Assembly (NCBI GenBank): GCA_000752215.1
Contig: CCFG01000006.1
Span: 1 to 64,000 of the forward strand
DNA: 64,000 nucleotides
Source of the DNA: a bacterium MS4
GTDB taxonomy: Bacteria; Bacillota; Clostridia; Oscillospirales; Acutalibacteraceae
Direction: 5' to 3'
Below, in pieces: positions 1-8,341 of this stretch. The first letter of the stretch is position 1. Each line of letters begins with the position of its first letter. The translations under genes and the position numbers were made by a program. Below the pieces are notes generated by a model, which did not search any database, had not been told where the DNA came from, and saw only the letters and a list, made by a program, of their open reading frames with translations.

Positions 1-810
1 CCCGCCGCTCATGCTGGTTCCGCCCATGGCGACCGCCGCGATCGCGTTCAGCTCGTAGCCGTTGGCCGCCGCGGGCTGGCCCGCCTGCAGCCGGGAGGAA
101 AGCACTGCGCCGGCAAGGGCCGCCAGAACGGCGCAGATGATGTATACGTAAAATTTAACCCGTTTTACATTGATGCCGCTCAGCTGGGAAACATCCTCGC
201 TGCTGCCTACGGCAAAGACATAGCGGCCGAAGCAGGTCCTGCGCAGGACCAGGAAAGCGACCGCGAGAATGATGATCATAATGATGACCATGACCGGGAT
301 CGGCCCGATATAGCCGAGGCCGAGCCACGCGTAAGCGTCCGGAAGCCCGAACACCGGCTTTGCGTTGGTATAGACATAGGCAAGGCCCCTCGCGATGCTC
401 ATCATGGCCAGTGTCGCCACAAAGGGAGGCACGCGCAGCTTTGCAATGTTAAACGCCGTGACCGTGCCGCAGATGCCGCCGACCACAAGGGAGGTTCCGA
501 AGATCACCAGCAGGCTCATCGGAATTCCGGCGTTCGGCACAAGCTGAATCAGGGATGTGGACACGATGCCAGAAAGCGCCGCGACCGAACCGACGGAAAG
601 GTCGATGCCGCCGGTCAGGATGACAAAGGTCATGCCCGTTGCGATCAGCGCGTTGATGGTGATCTGCATCAGTACGTTAATCAGGTTGCCCACTTCGGAG
701 AAACGCGGTACAAAAATCAGGGAAACAATAAACAGCGCCGCCAAAAAGAGCACCATAGTGTAATCCTGGGTAATATGTCTGAGCTTTTTCATAGCAATTT
801 CATTTTTCAT
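1..810 (-). CDS. Sugar ABC transporter permease, RbsC/MglC family (3' end outside window)
   Basis: Membrane subunit of a ribose/galactose-type ABC importer. About 270 residues are visible, starting MKNEIAMKKLRH, with many hydrophobic helices. It carries the family-typical stretches TGGIDLSVGSV (near residue 68) and AMGGTSMSGG at the window edge, which in RbsC lies in the C-terminal third. The C-terminus is cut by the window. It follows the ATPase gene by 16 bases and is the last visible gene of an operon that starts with a DeoR regulator at 7780. The substrate cannot be read from the permease; the kinases and aldolase upstream point to a ketose, polyol or short sugar. Confidence 0.9.
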   Translation of the reverse strand, partial: MKNEIAMKKLRHITQDYTMVLFLAALFIVSLIFVPRFSEVGNLINVLMQITINALIATGMTFVILTGGIDLSVGSVAALSGIVSTSLIQLVPNAGIPMSLLVIFGTSLVVGGICGTVTAFNIAKLRVPPFVATLAMMSIARGLAYVYTNAKPVFGLPDAYAWLGLGYIGPIPVMVIIMIIILAVAFLVLRRTCFGRYVFAVGSSEDVSQLSGINVKRVKFYVYIICAVLAALAGAVLSSRLQAGQPAAANGYELNAIAAVAMGGTSMSGG

Positions 811-826
811 TTTTATGCCTCCCGGC

Positions 827-2332
827 TCAGCCAGCGTTCAGGCTGGCAAGCTTCATTATATCTTTTTCGGCGACATTGGTATTGTCGAGCGTACCCGAAA
901 CGTGACCCTCGCGCATGATCATGATGCGGGTGGAAACGCCGATAACCTCCGGCATTTCGGACGACACCATGATGATGCTTCCACCGTTTTCCACAAATTC
1001 CTTCATCAGGGCGTAGATTTCGGCTTTCGCATTGACGTCGATGCCTCTGGTCGGCTCATCCATAATCAGGATTTTCGATTTAGCGACCAGCCATTTGGCG
1101 ATAACCACCTTTTGCTGGTTTCCGCCGGAAAGGTTCTTGGTCCGCGCGTTTTCGTCCGGGGTTTTGGTATGGAGCCGCTTAATGTAGTCGCGGGCGACGT
1201 CCGTTTCCCATTTCCGGTCGATCACGCCGCGGGTGGAATTTGCGTAAAGGCTGGCGAGCGAGGTGTTTTCCTTCACGGATTTCTGCAGCAGCAGGCCCTG
1301 GCCCCTTCTGTCCTCGGGAATCAGCCCGATTCCCGCCTTGATCGCCTGACGCGGAGATTCAAAGTGGACCTCTTTGCCAAAAACATAGCATTTTCCGCCG
1401 TCCAGCTTATCCGCTCCGAAAATCGCGCGCATCACTTCGGTTCTGCCCGCGCCGATCAGCCCGGCTACGCCCAGAATTTCGCCCTTTCTGAGTTCGAAGG
1501 ACACATCCTCAAATACGCCGCTGCGCGTCAGATTCTCCGCCTTCAGCACGACTTCGTCCTTGACCGCGTCCTTTTCCGGCCGGTAGTAAAACTGGGTCAT
1601 CTGCCGTCCGACCATCAGGGTAATCATGTCGTCCTCCGAAATTTCGGATAACAGGGCCGTCTTAATCAGCTGCCCGTCGCGCAGGATGCTGATGCGGTCG
1701 CCGATGGCCGTAATTTCTTTTAGTCTGTGCGATATATAAATAACTGCGACATTGTTTGTTTTCAATTTATTGATGACGGTGAACAGTGCGTCCACCTCTT
1801 TGTTGGAAAGAGAGGATGTCGGTTCGTCCATAATGACCAGCGAACTGTCCTGCGAGACCGCCCTGGCGATTTCCACCATCTGCCTGTCGGCGTTGTTCAG
1901 GCGGCGTATCATGGCCTTTGCGTTGATTTTGACTCCAATGGAATCCAGAATTTCCTGTGTTTTCTGATTCATGGCCTTTTTATCGATCAGATTGGTTCCC
2001 CTGATCTTCGGCTCGCGCCCGAGAAATATGTTTTCCGCTACGGTTAAATCGGGAATTACGCTCAATTCCTGATGGATTACGCTGATCCCGTGCGCCAGCC
2101 CCTCGCGGGTGTTCATAAAGCGCACCTCTTCACCATTGACTTTCAGGCTTCCGCTGTCGGTCTGGTATACTCCGGAGATGATCTTGATCAGCGTGGATTT
2201 TCCGGCTCCGTTCTCGCCTAAAAGGACATGGACTTCGCCCGGATAAAAATCTACCGAAATATCGGACAGCGCTTTAACCCCGGGAAAGGACTTATTGATA
2301 TTGGACAACTCTACAATCGGTTTCTGCCCCAT
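827..2332 (-). CDS. Sugar ABC transporter ATP-binding protein, RbsA/MglA family
   Basis: Double-domain ATPase of 501 residues that energises the neighbouring RbsC-type permease. The first nucleotide-binding domain has a complete Walker A (GENGAGKST, residues 39-47) and Walker B (VIMDEPTSSL). The second has the degenerate P-loop GLIGAGRTE usual in this family, signature LSGGNQQK and a good Walker B (LIMDEPTRGID). A longer reading frame opens at 2386, but the ATG at 2332 has an AAAGGAAG ribosome site just upstream and gives the normal MGQKPIVEL start. It lies between the binding protein (82 bases upstream) and the permease. Confidence 0.93.
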   Translation of the reverse strand: MGQKPIVELSNINKSFPGVKALSDISVDFYPGEVHVLLGENGAGKSTLIKIISGVYQTDSGSLKVNGEEVRFMNTREGLAHGISVIHQELSVIPDLTVAENIFLGREPKIRGTNLIDKKAMNQKTQEILDSIGVKINAKAMIRRLNNADRQMVEIARAVSQDSSLVIMDEPTSSLSNKEVDALFTVINKLKTNNVAVIYISHRLKEITAIGDRISILRDGQLIKTALLSEISEDDMITLMVGRQMTQFYYRPEKDAVKDEVVLKAENLTRSGVFEDVSFELRKGEILGVAGLIGAGRTEVMRAIFGADKLDGGKCYVFGKEVHFESPRQAIKAGIGLIPEDRRGQGLLLQKSVKENTSLASLYANSTRGVIDRKWETDVARDYIKRLHTKTPDENARTKNLSGGNQQKVVIAKWLVAKSKILIMDEPTRGIDVNAKAEIYALMKEFVENGGSIIMVSSEMPEVIGVSTRIMIMREGHVSGTLDNTNVAEKDIMKLASLNAG

Positions 2333-2413
2333 TTGTATGCTTCCTTTCCATACAAAATTAAATGGCGGGGACAGGCAATGGCTCACCCATCCCCGCGGAA
2401 AAATCAGGTAGGC

Positions 2414-3391
2414 TTATTTGGCGTTGGATTTATCGATGATATACGGAGAAATCGCGATCAGTTTTTCGACGGTCTTGCCGTTTACGGTGTCGACAGCCGC
2501 CTGAAGGGCAGTTTCGCCGATCTTCGCGGGATCCTGTGCAACGTCTGCGACCCAGAGGCTGCCTTCCTTCTTGATTTCGGCAACGCCTTCCGCGTTTCCG
2601 TCAAAGCCGATAATTTTGACCTGCTTGTTGGCCGATTTGATAGAGGAGAGAGCGCCCATCGCGGCCGGATCGCCCACGCAGAAAACAGCGTCGAGGTCGG
2701 CGTGCTTCTGGAGCATGTTCTGCATGACGTCGGCAGCCTTCGCCTGGTCGCCGGAGTAGTTCTGAACATCTACGACCTTCACGTCCGGAGCGTTCTTTGC
2801 GATCCACTCGGTAAAGCCCTTTTCACGGTTGACGCAGCCTTCGATCTCGGAATAGGTAATGACGGCGGCGTTACCCTTTTTGTTGGCAAGCACGTTGTTT
2901 ACCAGATATTCGGCAGCCAGCTCGCCGCCCTTGTAGTTATCAGTGGAAACGTGGCACACGGTGTTGCCGTCGGACGGAACGTCCATCGTCAGAACCGGGA
3001 TGTTTGCTTTTTCCGCAAGCTCAACCATGGATTTGCTGCCGGCGGAGTTGGTGGGGCAGAGGATGATGGCGTCAACCTTCTGCGTGATGAAGTCCTGAAC
3101 CTGGCTGAGCTGTTTGCTGGCGTCCTGATTGGCGTCCTGAACAACGAGCTTTACGCCGAGTTCTTTTGCCTTGCTGTTTAACGCTGTTTCAATATTATTA
3201 TAGAAAACGTGTTCTCTGGTCAGAAGGCTGACACCGACGGTGATCTCCTTCTTGGCGCCGTCCGCCGTGGAAGCGGGCGTGCTCGCGGCTGCGCTGCTGG
3301 CGGCGGTACCCGGGCCGGAACAGGCAGCAAGAGTGGAAATAAGGGCCGCTGCTGCTAAAACGATACTTAATAATTTGCCAAACCTTTTCAT
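2414..3391 (-). CDS. Sugar-binding lipoprotein, RbsB family
   Basis: Periplasmic-binding-protein-like lipoprotein of 325 residues that would capture substrate for the ABC importer. The signal peptide MKRFGKLLSIVLAAAALIST ends in lipobox LAAC, with Cys24 as the lipidated residue, followed by a Ser/Ala-rich linker. The mature part is a typical type I fold: KEITVGVSLLTREHVFYN, then DAIILCPTNS and a C-terminal VNGKTVEKLI. The ligand class (ribose, galactose, allose, AI-2 or a polyol) cannot be decided by eye. It sits between the aldolase gene and the ATPase in the same operon. Confidence 0.93.
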   Translation of the reverse strand: MKRFGKLLSIVLAAAALISTLAACSGPGTAASSAAASTPASTADGAKKEITVGVSLLTREHVFYNNIETALNSKAKELGVKLVVQDANQDASKQLSQVQDFITQKVDAIILCPTNSAGSKSMVELAEKANIPVLTMDVPSDGNTVCHVSTDNYKGGELAAEYLVNNVLANKKGNAAVITYSEIEGCVNREKGFTEWIAKNAPDVKVVDVQNYSGDQAKAADVMQNMLQKHADLDAVFCVGDPAAMGALSSIKSANKQVKIIGFDGNAEGVAEIKKEGSLWVADVAQDPAKIGETALQAAVDTVNGKTVEKLIAISPYIIDKSNAK

Positions 3392-3454
3392 TATTAATCC
3401 TCCTAAAAATTTATGAAAATGGATTTACTCCAAATTCGTCTTTTAAAATATTTT

Positions 3455-4306
3455 TCAGGCTCTGTTGTCGCACCCGCACACCTGGATTTTGTGCCTTACG
3501 ATTTCCTCGACCTGTTTTTTGCCCAGCTTCATAAACACCTTCGGGTCGTAGACGGCTTCGTCCCTGAGGGCCTCGCGTACGCCTTTGGTCAGTGCGGCAC
3601 GCAGCTCCGTCGCGAAATTCACCTTGCAGATGCCCAGCCCGACCGCGCGGCGGACCGCTTCGTCCGGCACTCCGGAAGCCCCGTGGAGCACGATCGGAAT
3701 ATTGACGAGCCCGATGATTTTTTCCAGGCGGCCGAAATCGAGCTTCGGCTCCCCTTTATAGAAGCCGTGCGCGGTGCCGATGGCGACCGCCAGCGAACGG
3801 ACGCCCGTCCTTTCAGCGAAATCCTTCGCCTGCTGCGGATCGGTGTAGATATCCTCTCCGGTCTTTACCTCGTGGGTATCCTCTTTGCCGCCGACTCTGC
3901 CGAGCTCGCCTTCCACGTCGATATTCTTTTTTGCCGCGAGGTCGACGACCGCTTTGGTGACGGCGATATTTTCCTCGTAGGGAAGCTTGGAGCCGTCGAT
4001 CATAACGGAGGTGTAGCCCGAATCGATCGCCGCGGCGCACCGCTCGTAGCTGTCGCCGTGGTCAAGATGCACGGCCACCGGCATATCCGTCTTTGCCGCT
4101 TCCACCGCGACCATTGCGCGCAGCATGTCGAAGCCCGCGTAATTCACCGTTCCCGGCGTCGTCTGTATGATGACGGGGCTCCTCATTTCGTCGGCTGTCC
4201 GGATGACGGCCTGAACCATTTCCATGTTTTCGATATTGAACGCGGCAACCGCGTAGCCGCCGCGCCTTGCGTCCAGCAAAAGGTCCCGGGTTGTTACTAA
4301 TGGCAT
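3455..4306 (-). CDS. Class II ketose-bisphosphate aldolase (GatY/Fba type)
   Basis: Zinc-dependent aldolase of 283 residues that would cleave a ketose 1,6-bisphosphate (or a related phosphorylated ketose) to DHAP and an aldehyde. Counting from the ATG at 4306 (AGGAG eight bases upstream), the catalytic Asp82 and zinc ligands His83, His180 and His208 fall at the same numbers as in GatY, the tagatose-bisphosphate aldolase. The motifs are HLDHGD, GTAHG and LHGASG. A TTG two codons upstream is a less likely start. It lies directly after the PfkB kinase gene, so kinase and aldolase probably act in series. Confidence 0.93.
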   Translation of the reverse strand: MPLVTTRDLLLDARRGGYAVAAFNIENMEMVQAVIRTADEMRSPVIIQTTPGTVNYAGFDMLRAMVAVEAAKTDMPVAVHLDHGDSYERCAAAIDSGYTSVMIDGSKLPYEENIAVTKAVVDLAAKKNIDVEGELGRVGGKEDTHEVKTGEDIYTDPQQAKDFAERTGVRSLAVAIGTAHGFYKGEPKLDFGRLEKIIGLVNIPIVLHGASGVPDEAVRRAVGLGICKVNFATELRAALTKGVREALRDEAVYDPKVFMKLGKKQVEEIVRHKIQVCGCDNRA

Positions 4307-4322
4307 AATCAAGACTCCTATC

Positions 4323-5255
4323 TTATCCTATTTCCTCGGTATGAATCAGCGGAAGCATTTTTTGGAAGCTTTCCAGCGTACACATCTGGGTGCCCTCCAG
4401 CGTCAGGGAACCGTGCGCCACGGCTACGCCGTAACGGAGCATCTCCGCGCAGGAAAGGCCGTGCACAATCGCGTAGCACATGCCGGCCACCAGAGAATCC
4501 CCGGCCCCCTGCACACCCTTTACCTCGATATCCGTCCCCGCGCAGAAGTAAGCTTTCTCTTCGGTAATCAGCATCGCGCCGCCCTTGCCCATGGACACGC
4601 AGACCATGCCGACGCCCTGTCCGATGATTTTCCGGGCAACGCGGATGGCGTCTTCCTTTGAAGAAAGTTTTTCGCCGAACGCTTCCTCAAGCTCGTCCTT
4701 GTTGGGCTTGATCAGGTACGGGCCGGCTTTGATCCCTTCCAGAAGCAGCTCGCCGTAGGCATCAATCACGGTTTTCACGCCGTATTCCCTCGCCTTGTCC
4801 GTCAGGGTTTTATAGATATCCTTGGAAACGCCCGGCGGCACGCTGCCATCCAGCACAAGCAGTGAGGTTTTGGGAAGATATTCCTCCACTTTCTTCACAA
4901 GGTCCGCGATGCAGTCCCCGTTTACGAAATTTCCGCTTTCGTTCAGCTCGCTCATCACACTGGCTTTTCTGTCGAAAATTTTAATGTTGGTACGGAGCTG
5001 CCCGGTTACGTTTAAAAAATCGTTGCTGATCTTTTCGCTGTTTAAAAAATCTGTCAGAAGTGATCCGCCGTCCATATAATTGAAGCCCAGGCAGCGGGTT
5101 TCTTCCCCTATATTGTTCAGCGCGATGCTGACATTGATTCCCTTGCCGGAAACATCGCACCGGAAATTTTCCACATGATTGGTTCCCCCGTAGGTAAAGC
5201 CGTCAACGGTTACGGTTCTGTCGATGCACGGGTTCAGCGTAAGTGTGGTTATCAT
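4323..5255 (-). CDS. PfkB-family sugar kinase (1-phosphofructokinase/tagatose-6-phosphate kinase type)
   Basis: Ribokinase-fold kinase of 310 residues. The N-terminus MITTLTLNPCIDRTV is characteristic of FruK/LacC proteins that phosphorylate fructose 1-phosphate or tagatose 6-phosphate. The C-terminal anion-hole and catalytic motif GAGDSLVAGM has its Asp at about residue 253. Its product would be the ketose 1,6-bisphosphate for the aldolase encoded 16 bases downstream. Specificity among fructose, tagatose and sorbose phosphates cannot be read directly. Confidence 0.9.
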   Translation of the reverse strand: MITTLTLNPCIDRTVTVDGFTYGGTNHVENFRCDVSGKGINVSIALNNIGEETRCLGFNYMDGGSLLTDFLNSEKISNDFLNVTGQLRTNIKIFDRKASVMSELNESGNFVNGDCIADLVKKVEEYLPKTSLLVLDGSVPPGVSKDIYKTLTDKAREYGVKTVIDAYGELLLEGIKAGPYLIKPNKDELEEAFGEKLSSKEDAIRVARKIIGQGVGMVCVSMGKGGAMLITEEKAYFCAGTDIEVKGVQGAGDSLVAGMCYAIVHGLSCAEMLRYGVAVAHGSLTLEGTQMCTLESFQKMLPLIHTEEIG

Positions 5256-5295
5256 TCTTTGTACCCACCTTATTAAATGTTATTGGTTCAAGTAG

Positions 5296-5940
5296 TTAGA
5301 TGTTTTCTGAAGCCCAGTCCGACATTTCCTGAAAAATGATCCACACAGAAGTCGCTCCGGCGTCCTGAAGGCCGATCGCCTTGGTCCCATAGGATTTTGC
5401 GCGGCCGAACCGGGCCACACATTCCCGGGTGTATTCCATCCCTTTTTTTGCGCCCGCCGCGCACAGGACGAGGCCTTCTTTCAGGGAAACGCCCTTCGCC
5501 GCGCCTTCTTCCAGACCGGCGGCCGCCGGTTCGAACGCATCCACCATGGTTTTGTCGCCGACCCGCGCCTTGCCCCTTTGTTTCAGCGCTTCCAGCGACC
5601 GGCGGAAAATTCCGGCCAGCAGCGCCAGATCGGCCTGCTCATGGGGTTCCTGACGGGCGACGCCGCTGATGAACATCGTGCCGAAAAGCACGCCCGAAGC
5701 GCCGCCCATCGTGTCCAGCAGGGTCATGCCCACTTCCTGGAAAAGAGCTTCCACCGTGGGGAACTCCTTTCCCTCCAGAGCCGTTTTCACTGCCTTGAAG
5801 CCGAGCGCCATGCCGAAGCCGTGGTCGCCGTCTCCTATTTTCAGATCGATTTCCGTCAAAAAGTCTTCACTTTCCACAACCTTGCGCGCAACCGAAAGGA
5901 ACATGTCCCGCAGCTGGCGCATATTCATGGTATTTTCCAT
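5296..5940 (-). CDS. dhaL: DhaL: nucleotide-binding subunit of dihydroxyacetone-type kinase
   Basis: 214-residue homologue of DhaL, the ADP-carrying subunit of dihydroxyacetone kinase. The magnesium ligands are present as Asp32, Asp37 and Asp39 in IDLKIGDGDHG, and the nucleotide-binding GMTLLDTMGGASG and C-terminal GLQDAGATS are intact, so this half looks catalytically competent. No dhaM (the PTS phosphodonor subunit) lies in the window; the phosphodonor could be ATP or a DhaM encoded elsewhere. It is immediately downstream of the dhaK-like gene in the same operon. Confidence 0.92.
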   Translation of the reverse strand: MENTMNMRQLRDMFLSVARKVVESEDFLTEIDLKIGDGDHGFGMALGFKAVKTALEGKEFPTVEALFQEVGMTLLDTMGGASGVLFGTMFISGVARQEPHEQADLALLAGIFRRSLEALKQRGKARVGDKTMVDAFEPAAAGLEEGAAKGVSLKEGLVLCAAGAKKGMEYTRECVARFGRAKSYGTKAIGLQDAGATSVWIIFQEMSDWASENI

Positions 5941-5984
5941 ACTCTGTCTCCTAAAATTCCGGCGCTTGTAGAGCGCGTCCGTAT

Positions 5985-6977
5985 TTATCTGTACTTTTTA
6001 AAGAACGGCGAATAGGCGGGCGCGTCATAATACGGTTTCAGCTCCTCGTCCAGCTTCAGGATCGAAATGGAAAACCCGCCGGTCCCCTGCGGCTGGAAAA
6101 GCGTATCGATAAAAATATCGTGCAGAATGATTCCTTTTTCCCTGAGGCTCTCGGCCACCCTGCGGTTGACGATGCTCAGCTCCAGCAGGCTGGTAAAACC
6201 GAACCCGTTCACCATGACGGCGATCTCGTCTCCGCCGGAAATCCCGCTGTCGTCCAGCAGGTATTTCAGCATGGTGTCCGCAATTTCATCCGCGGGCTTC
6301 AGCTCCGTGCGCAGGACACCGGGCTCCCCGTTGAAGCCCATGCCATACTCGATGAAGCCGTCCGGCAGCTCACACATGGCCTTTCCGCTGGGAAGATAGC
6401 CCGGAGAGGTGGTCACGCTGAACGTGAACGTGCTGCGGTTCGCTTTCTGAATGACCCGCACCGCGTCGTCCAGCTCCAGCCCGGCGTCGCACGCCGCGCC
6501 GGCGACCTTCATCACCATCGCGATTCCCGCCACGCCGCGGCGTTCGCTCTGCTGCTCCCGCGGGGCGCTGGTGATATCGTCCGCGACAAACACGCAGCGC
6601 GTACGGATGCCGTCCATTTCGGCAAGCTCGCCGACCAGCTCGAAATTCAGCACATCGCCCGCGTGATTCGTACAGATATAGATAACGCCCTTTTCGTGGC
6701 GGACCGCTTTCGTCACATTTAAAATTGCCCGCGCGGGGGGCGCAATATACACATTGCCCAGCGCCGCGCCGTCCGCGAGCCCTTCCCCCACGTAACCGAT
6801 GATCCACGGCTCGTTTCCCGAACCGCCGCCCGTCACGATGGACACCTTGTCCTTTTTCCGCTTTGTCAGAATGCCCTTGGACTGGGGCAGCGCTTCCAGC
6901 AGGTCCGGGCAGGTGGCGATATAGCCTTCCAGCATCTGCTCTATCATCTGTTCTGGCTGGTTGATGATCTTATTCAA
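5985..6977 (-). CDS. dhaK: DhaK-like kinase subunit lacking both active-site histidines
   Basis: 330-residue homologue of DhaK, the substrate-binding subunit of dihydroxyacetone kinase. In characterised DhaK proteins one His in GGGSGHEP acts as base and one in GIHGEPG forms a covalent hemiaminal with the ketone. Here both are Asn: GGGSGNEP (Asn55, codon AAC) and GFNGEPG (Asn216, codon AAC). I read both codons from the nucleotide sequence. The Asp of NHAGDVLNFE (Asp108) is kept. The fold is otherwise full length, so this is a divergent kinase rather than a decayed gene. The substrate may not be dihydroxyacetone, or the protein may be regulatory like DhaQ. The start overlaps the regulator stop by four bases (ATGA). 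Confidence 0.9.
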   Translation of the reverse strand: MNKIINQPEQMIEQMLEGYIATCPDLLEALPQSKGILTKRKKDKVSIVTGGGSGNEPWIIGYVGEGLADGAALGNVYIAPPARAILNVTKAVRHEKGVIYICTNHAGDVLNFELVGELAEMDGIRTRCVFVADDITSAPREQQSERRGVAGIAMVMKVAGAACDAGLELDDAVRVIQKANRSTFTFSVTTSPGYLPSGKAMCELPDGFIEYGMGFNGEPGVLRTELKPADEIADTMLKYLLDDSGISGGDEIAVMVNGFGFTSLLELSIVNRRVAESLREKGIILHDIFIDTLFQPQGTGGFSISILKLDEELKPYYDAPAYSPFFKKYR

Positions 6978-7780
6978 AATCCATTGTCCTTTCGCGTTTC
7001 ATTGTTTTCCTCCGGATTGACCACGACAAGATCGACTCCCGTACCTTCGATCTGGCTTCTCAGCTGCTGGGGAATCCGGCTGTCCGTAATCAGCCGCGTA
7101 ATATTTTTAATCGGGCTGATCCGCGCCATGGACGTATGCCCGAATTTGGTGGAATCGGAGATCAGGATGGTTTCGCGCGCGGCTCTGAGCACGCACTGTT
7201 TGACCTGTGCTTCATAAAGATTCGGGGTTGTAATTCCCGTTTCCACGGTAATACTATTACACCCGATAAACGCTTTATCCATACAGAGGCTGTTAATTGT
7301 GTTTTCCGCGAATCCGCCCACACAGGACATGATTTTGTGGCGGACGCTCCCGCCGATAAACACCAGCTCGATGTCGTCGGCCTCCAGAAGCTCAAACGCG
7401 ATGTTCAGCGCGTTGGTAATCACCACAATATCGCGCTTGCCGCCGTTTTTAATCAGCTTGACAAGCTCCAGCGTGGTAGAACCGGCGTCGATAAAAACGG
7501 TGTCCGTGGGATCGATGTACTCATAGGCTTTTTTTGCGATCGCCCGTTTTTCGCCAGTGTTCTTCTTCTCTTTTTCTTTTTCTTCAAATTCACGAATGGT
7601 GGAGATGTTGACCGCACCCCCGCGGGTACGTCTTAAAAGGCCCTGCTCGTCCAGTTCATTCAGGATCTTGCGCACGGTCACCTCAGAGGTTTCCAGCGCC
7701 TGGCTCAGCTCCGGTACGGTTACGACCGGTTTTTCTTGCAGCATGGAAAGGATCAGGTTCTTTTTTTCTACAGTAAGCAT
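6974..7780 (-). CDS. DeoR-family transcriptional regulator of the sugar operon
   Basis: 268-residue DeoR/GlpR regulator: N-terminal winged helix (residues about 5-60, including TSEVTVRKILNELDEQGLLRRTRGGAV) and a C-terminal sugar-phosphate sensing domain with FIDAGSTTLELV and GGSVRHKIMSCVGG. The ATG at 7780, with an AAGGGAGAG ribosome site, is preferred over an in-frame start 48 bases upstream. It is the first gene of the operon and overlaps dhaK by ATGA, so it probably represses its own operon and is relieved by a phosphorylated intermediate. Confidence 0.92.
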   Translation of the reverse strand: MLTVEKKNLILSMLQEKPVVTVPELSQALETSEVTVRKILNELDEQGLLRRTRGGAVNISTIREFEEKEKEKKNTGEKRAIAKKAYEYIDPTDTVFIDAGSTTLELVKLIKNGGKRDIVVITNALNIAFELLEADDIELVFIGGSVRHKIMSCVGGFAENTINSLCMDKAFIGCNSITVETGITTPNLYEAQVKQCVLRAARETILISDSTKFGHTSMARISPIKNITRLITDSRIPQQLRSQIEGTGVDLVVVNPEENNETRKDNGF

Positions 7781-7806
7781 AACGCTCTCCCTTTCGTTGT
7801 GTTTTA

Positions 7807-7835
7807 ATATTATATCATTAACTTTCAAAAGTCAA
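7807..7835 (-). promoter_or_regulatory. Promoter of the DeoR/DhaK/ABC operon with palindrome in the spacer
   Basis: On the minus strand TTGACT (7830-7835) is followed 17 bases later by TAATAT (7807-7812), or 15 bases later by TATAAT (7809-7814). The spacer and -35 box contain the inverted repeat ACTTTCAAAAGT (7821-7832), well placed to be the operator of the DeoR protein encoded first in the operon. The operator role is inference. Confidence 0.6.
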
Positions 7836-8134
7836 TATATTTTATAAAAAAATAAATTTATGAAACTTTTTGCTTTCTTTCTTCGAAACCTGTCCGATTT
7901 TGCCTTATTTTCTTATAAAATCTGTATTTAGTATATAATATATAGGAATATTAGTCAAAGAATTTCCGCCTGTACAGGATATTTATTTTTTCTTCTGTGT
8001 AAATATCAGTTTCCCGAGCTTAAAAACAGGATCGGTATCTTTCGAAACATTACGGTTATGGAGAATATTCTCCCAATTGGCAAAGACCGAAAATGCAATC
8101 GAAATGCTTCTCCGCTCAAAATTTCTTCTCTGTC

Positions 8135-8164
8135 TTTACAAGAACGTATGTTCTGTGATATGAT
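8135..8164 (+). promoter_or_regulatory. Promoter of the radical SAM repair pair
   Basis: TTTACA (8135-8140), an 18-base spacer, and TATGAT (8159-8164) preceded by TG one base away (extended -10). This is the only good sigma-A match upstream of the radical SAM gene at 8342. The spacer holds a LexA-like palindrome. A palindromic repeat element lies between this promoter and the gene, giving a leader of about 170 bases. Confidence 0.6.
8141..8154 (+). promoter_or_regulatory. LexA (SOS) box candidate
   Basis: AGAACGTATGTTCT is a perfect palindrome of the form GAAC-N4-GTTC. The LexA box of Gram-positive bacteria is CGAACN4GTTCG-like, so the core matches fully. It sits exactly between the -35 and -10 hexamers, where repressor binding would block polymerase. 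The downstream genes are predicted DNA-repair proteins, which fits SOS control. No lexA gene is in the window. Confidence 0.65.
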
Positions 8165-8170
8165 AAAGCA

Positions 8171-8303
8171 AAGCCCTCTAAAGAGGGAAAAATCCCCGCC
8201 TCCCTCCGTGAGGGAGGTGTCGCGCCCGGCGCGACGGAAGGAGTTTCGGAGCATTCCGCTCACGATTGAACATAAGCCGACTGGAAGTACCGCCGTAGGA
8301 AGC
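8171..8303 (-). repeat. Interspersed palindromic repeat, copy 1 (reverse orientation)
   Basis: The reverse complement contains the same succession as the copies near 34600 and 36640: CTTCCAGTCGGCTTA, CTCCTTCCGTCGCGCC and the hairpin CTCCCTCACGGAGGGAG. It occupies most of the transcribed leader of the radical SAM gene. The rest of the 7836-8341 gap is AT-rich and holds only the two divergent promoters. Confidence 0.8.
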
Positions 8304-8341
8304 CAAAAAGAACGGGACCCCATCATAAGGAGCTGAAAGAC

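Noticed and set aside
7781-7828. Upstream start of the DeoR regulator at 7828
   Set aside because: The extra 16 residues would be encoded across the -10 region of the operon promoter, and the ATG at 7780 has the proper ribosome site.
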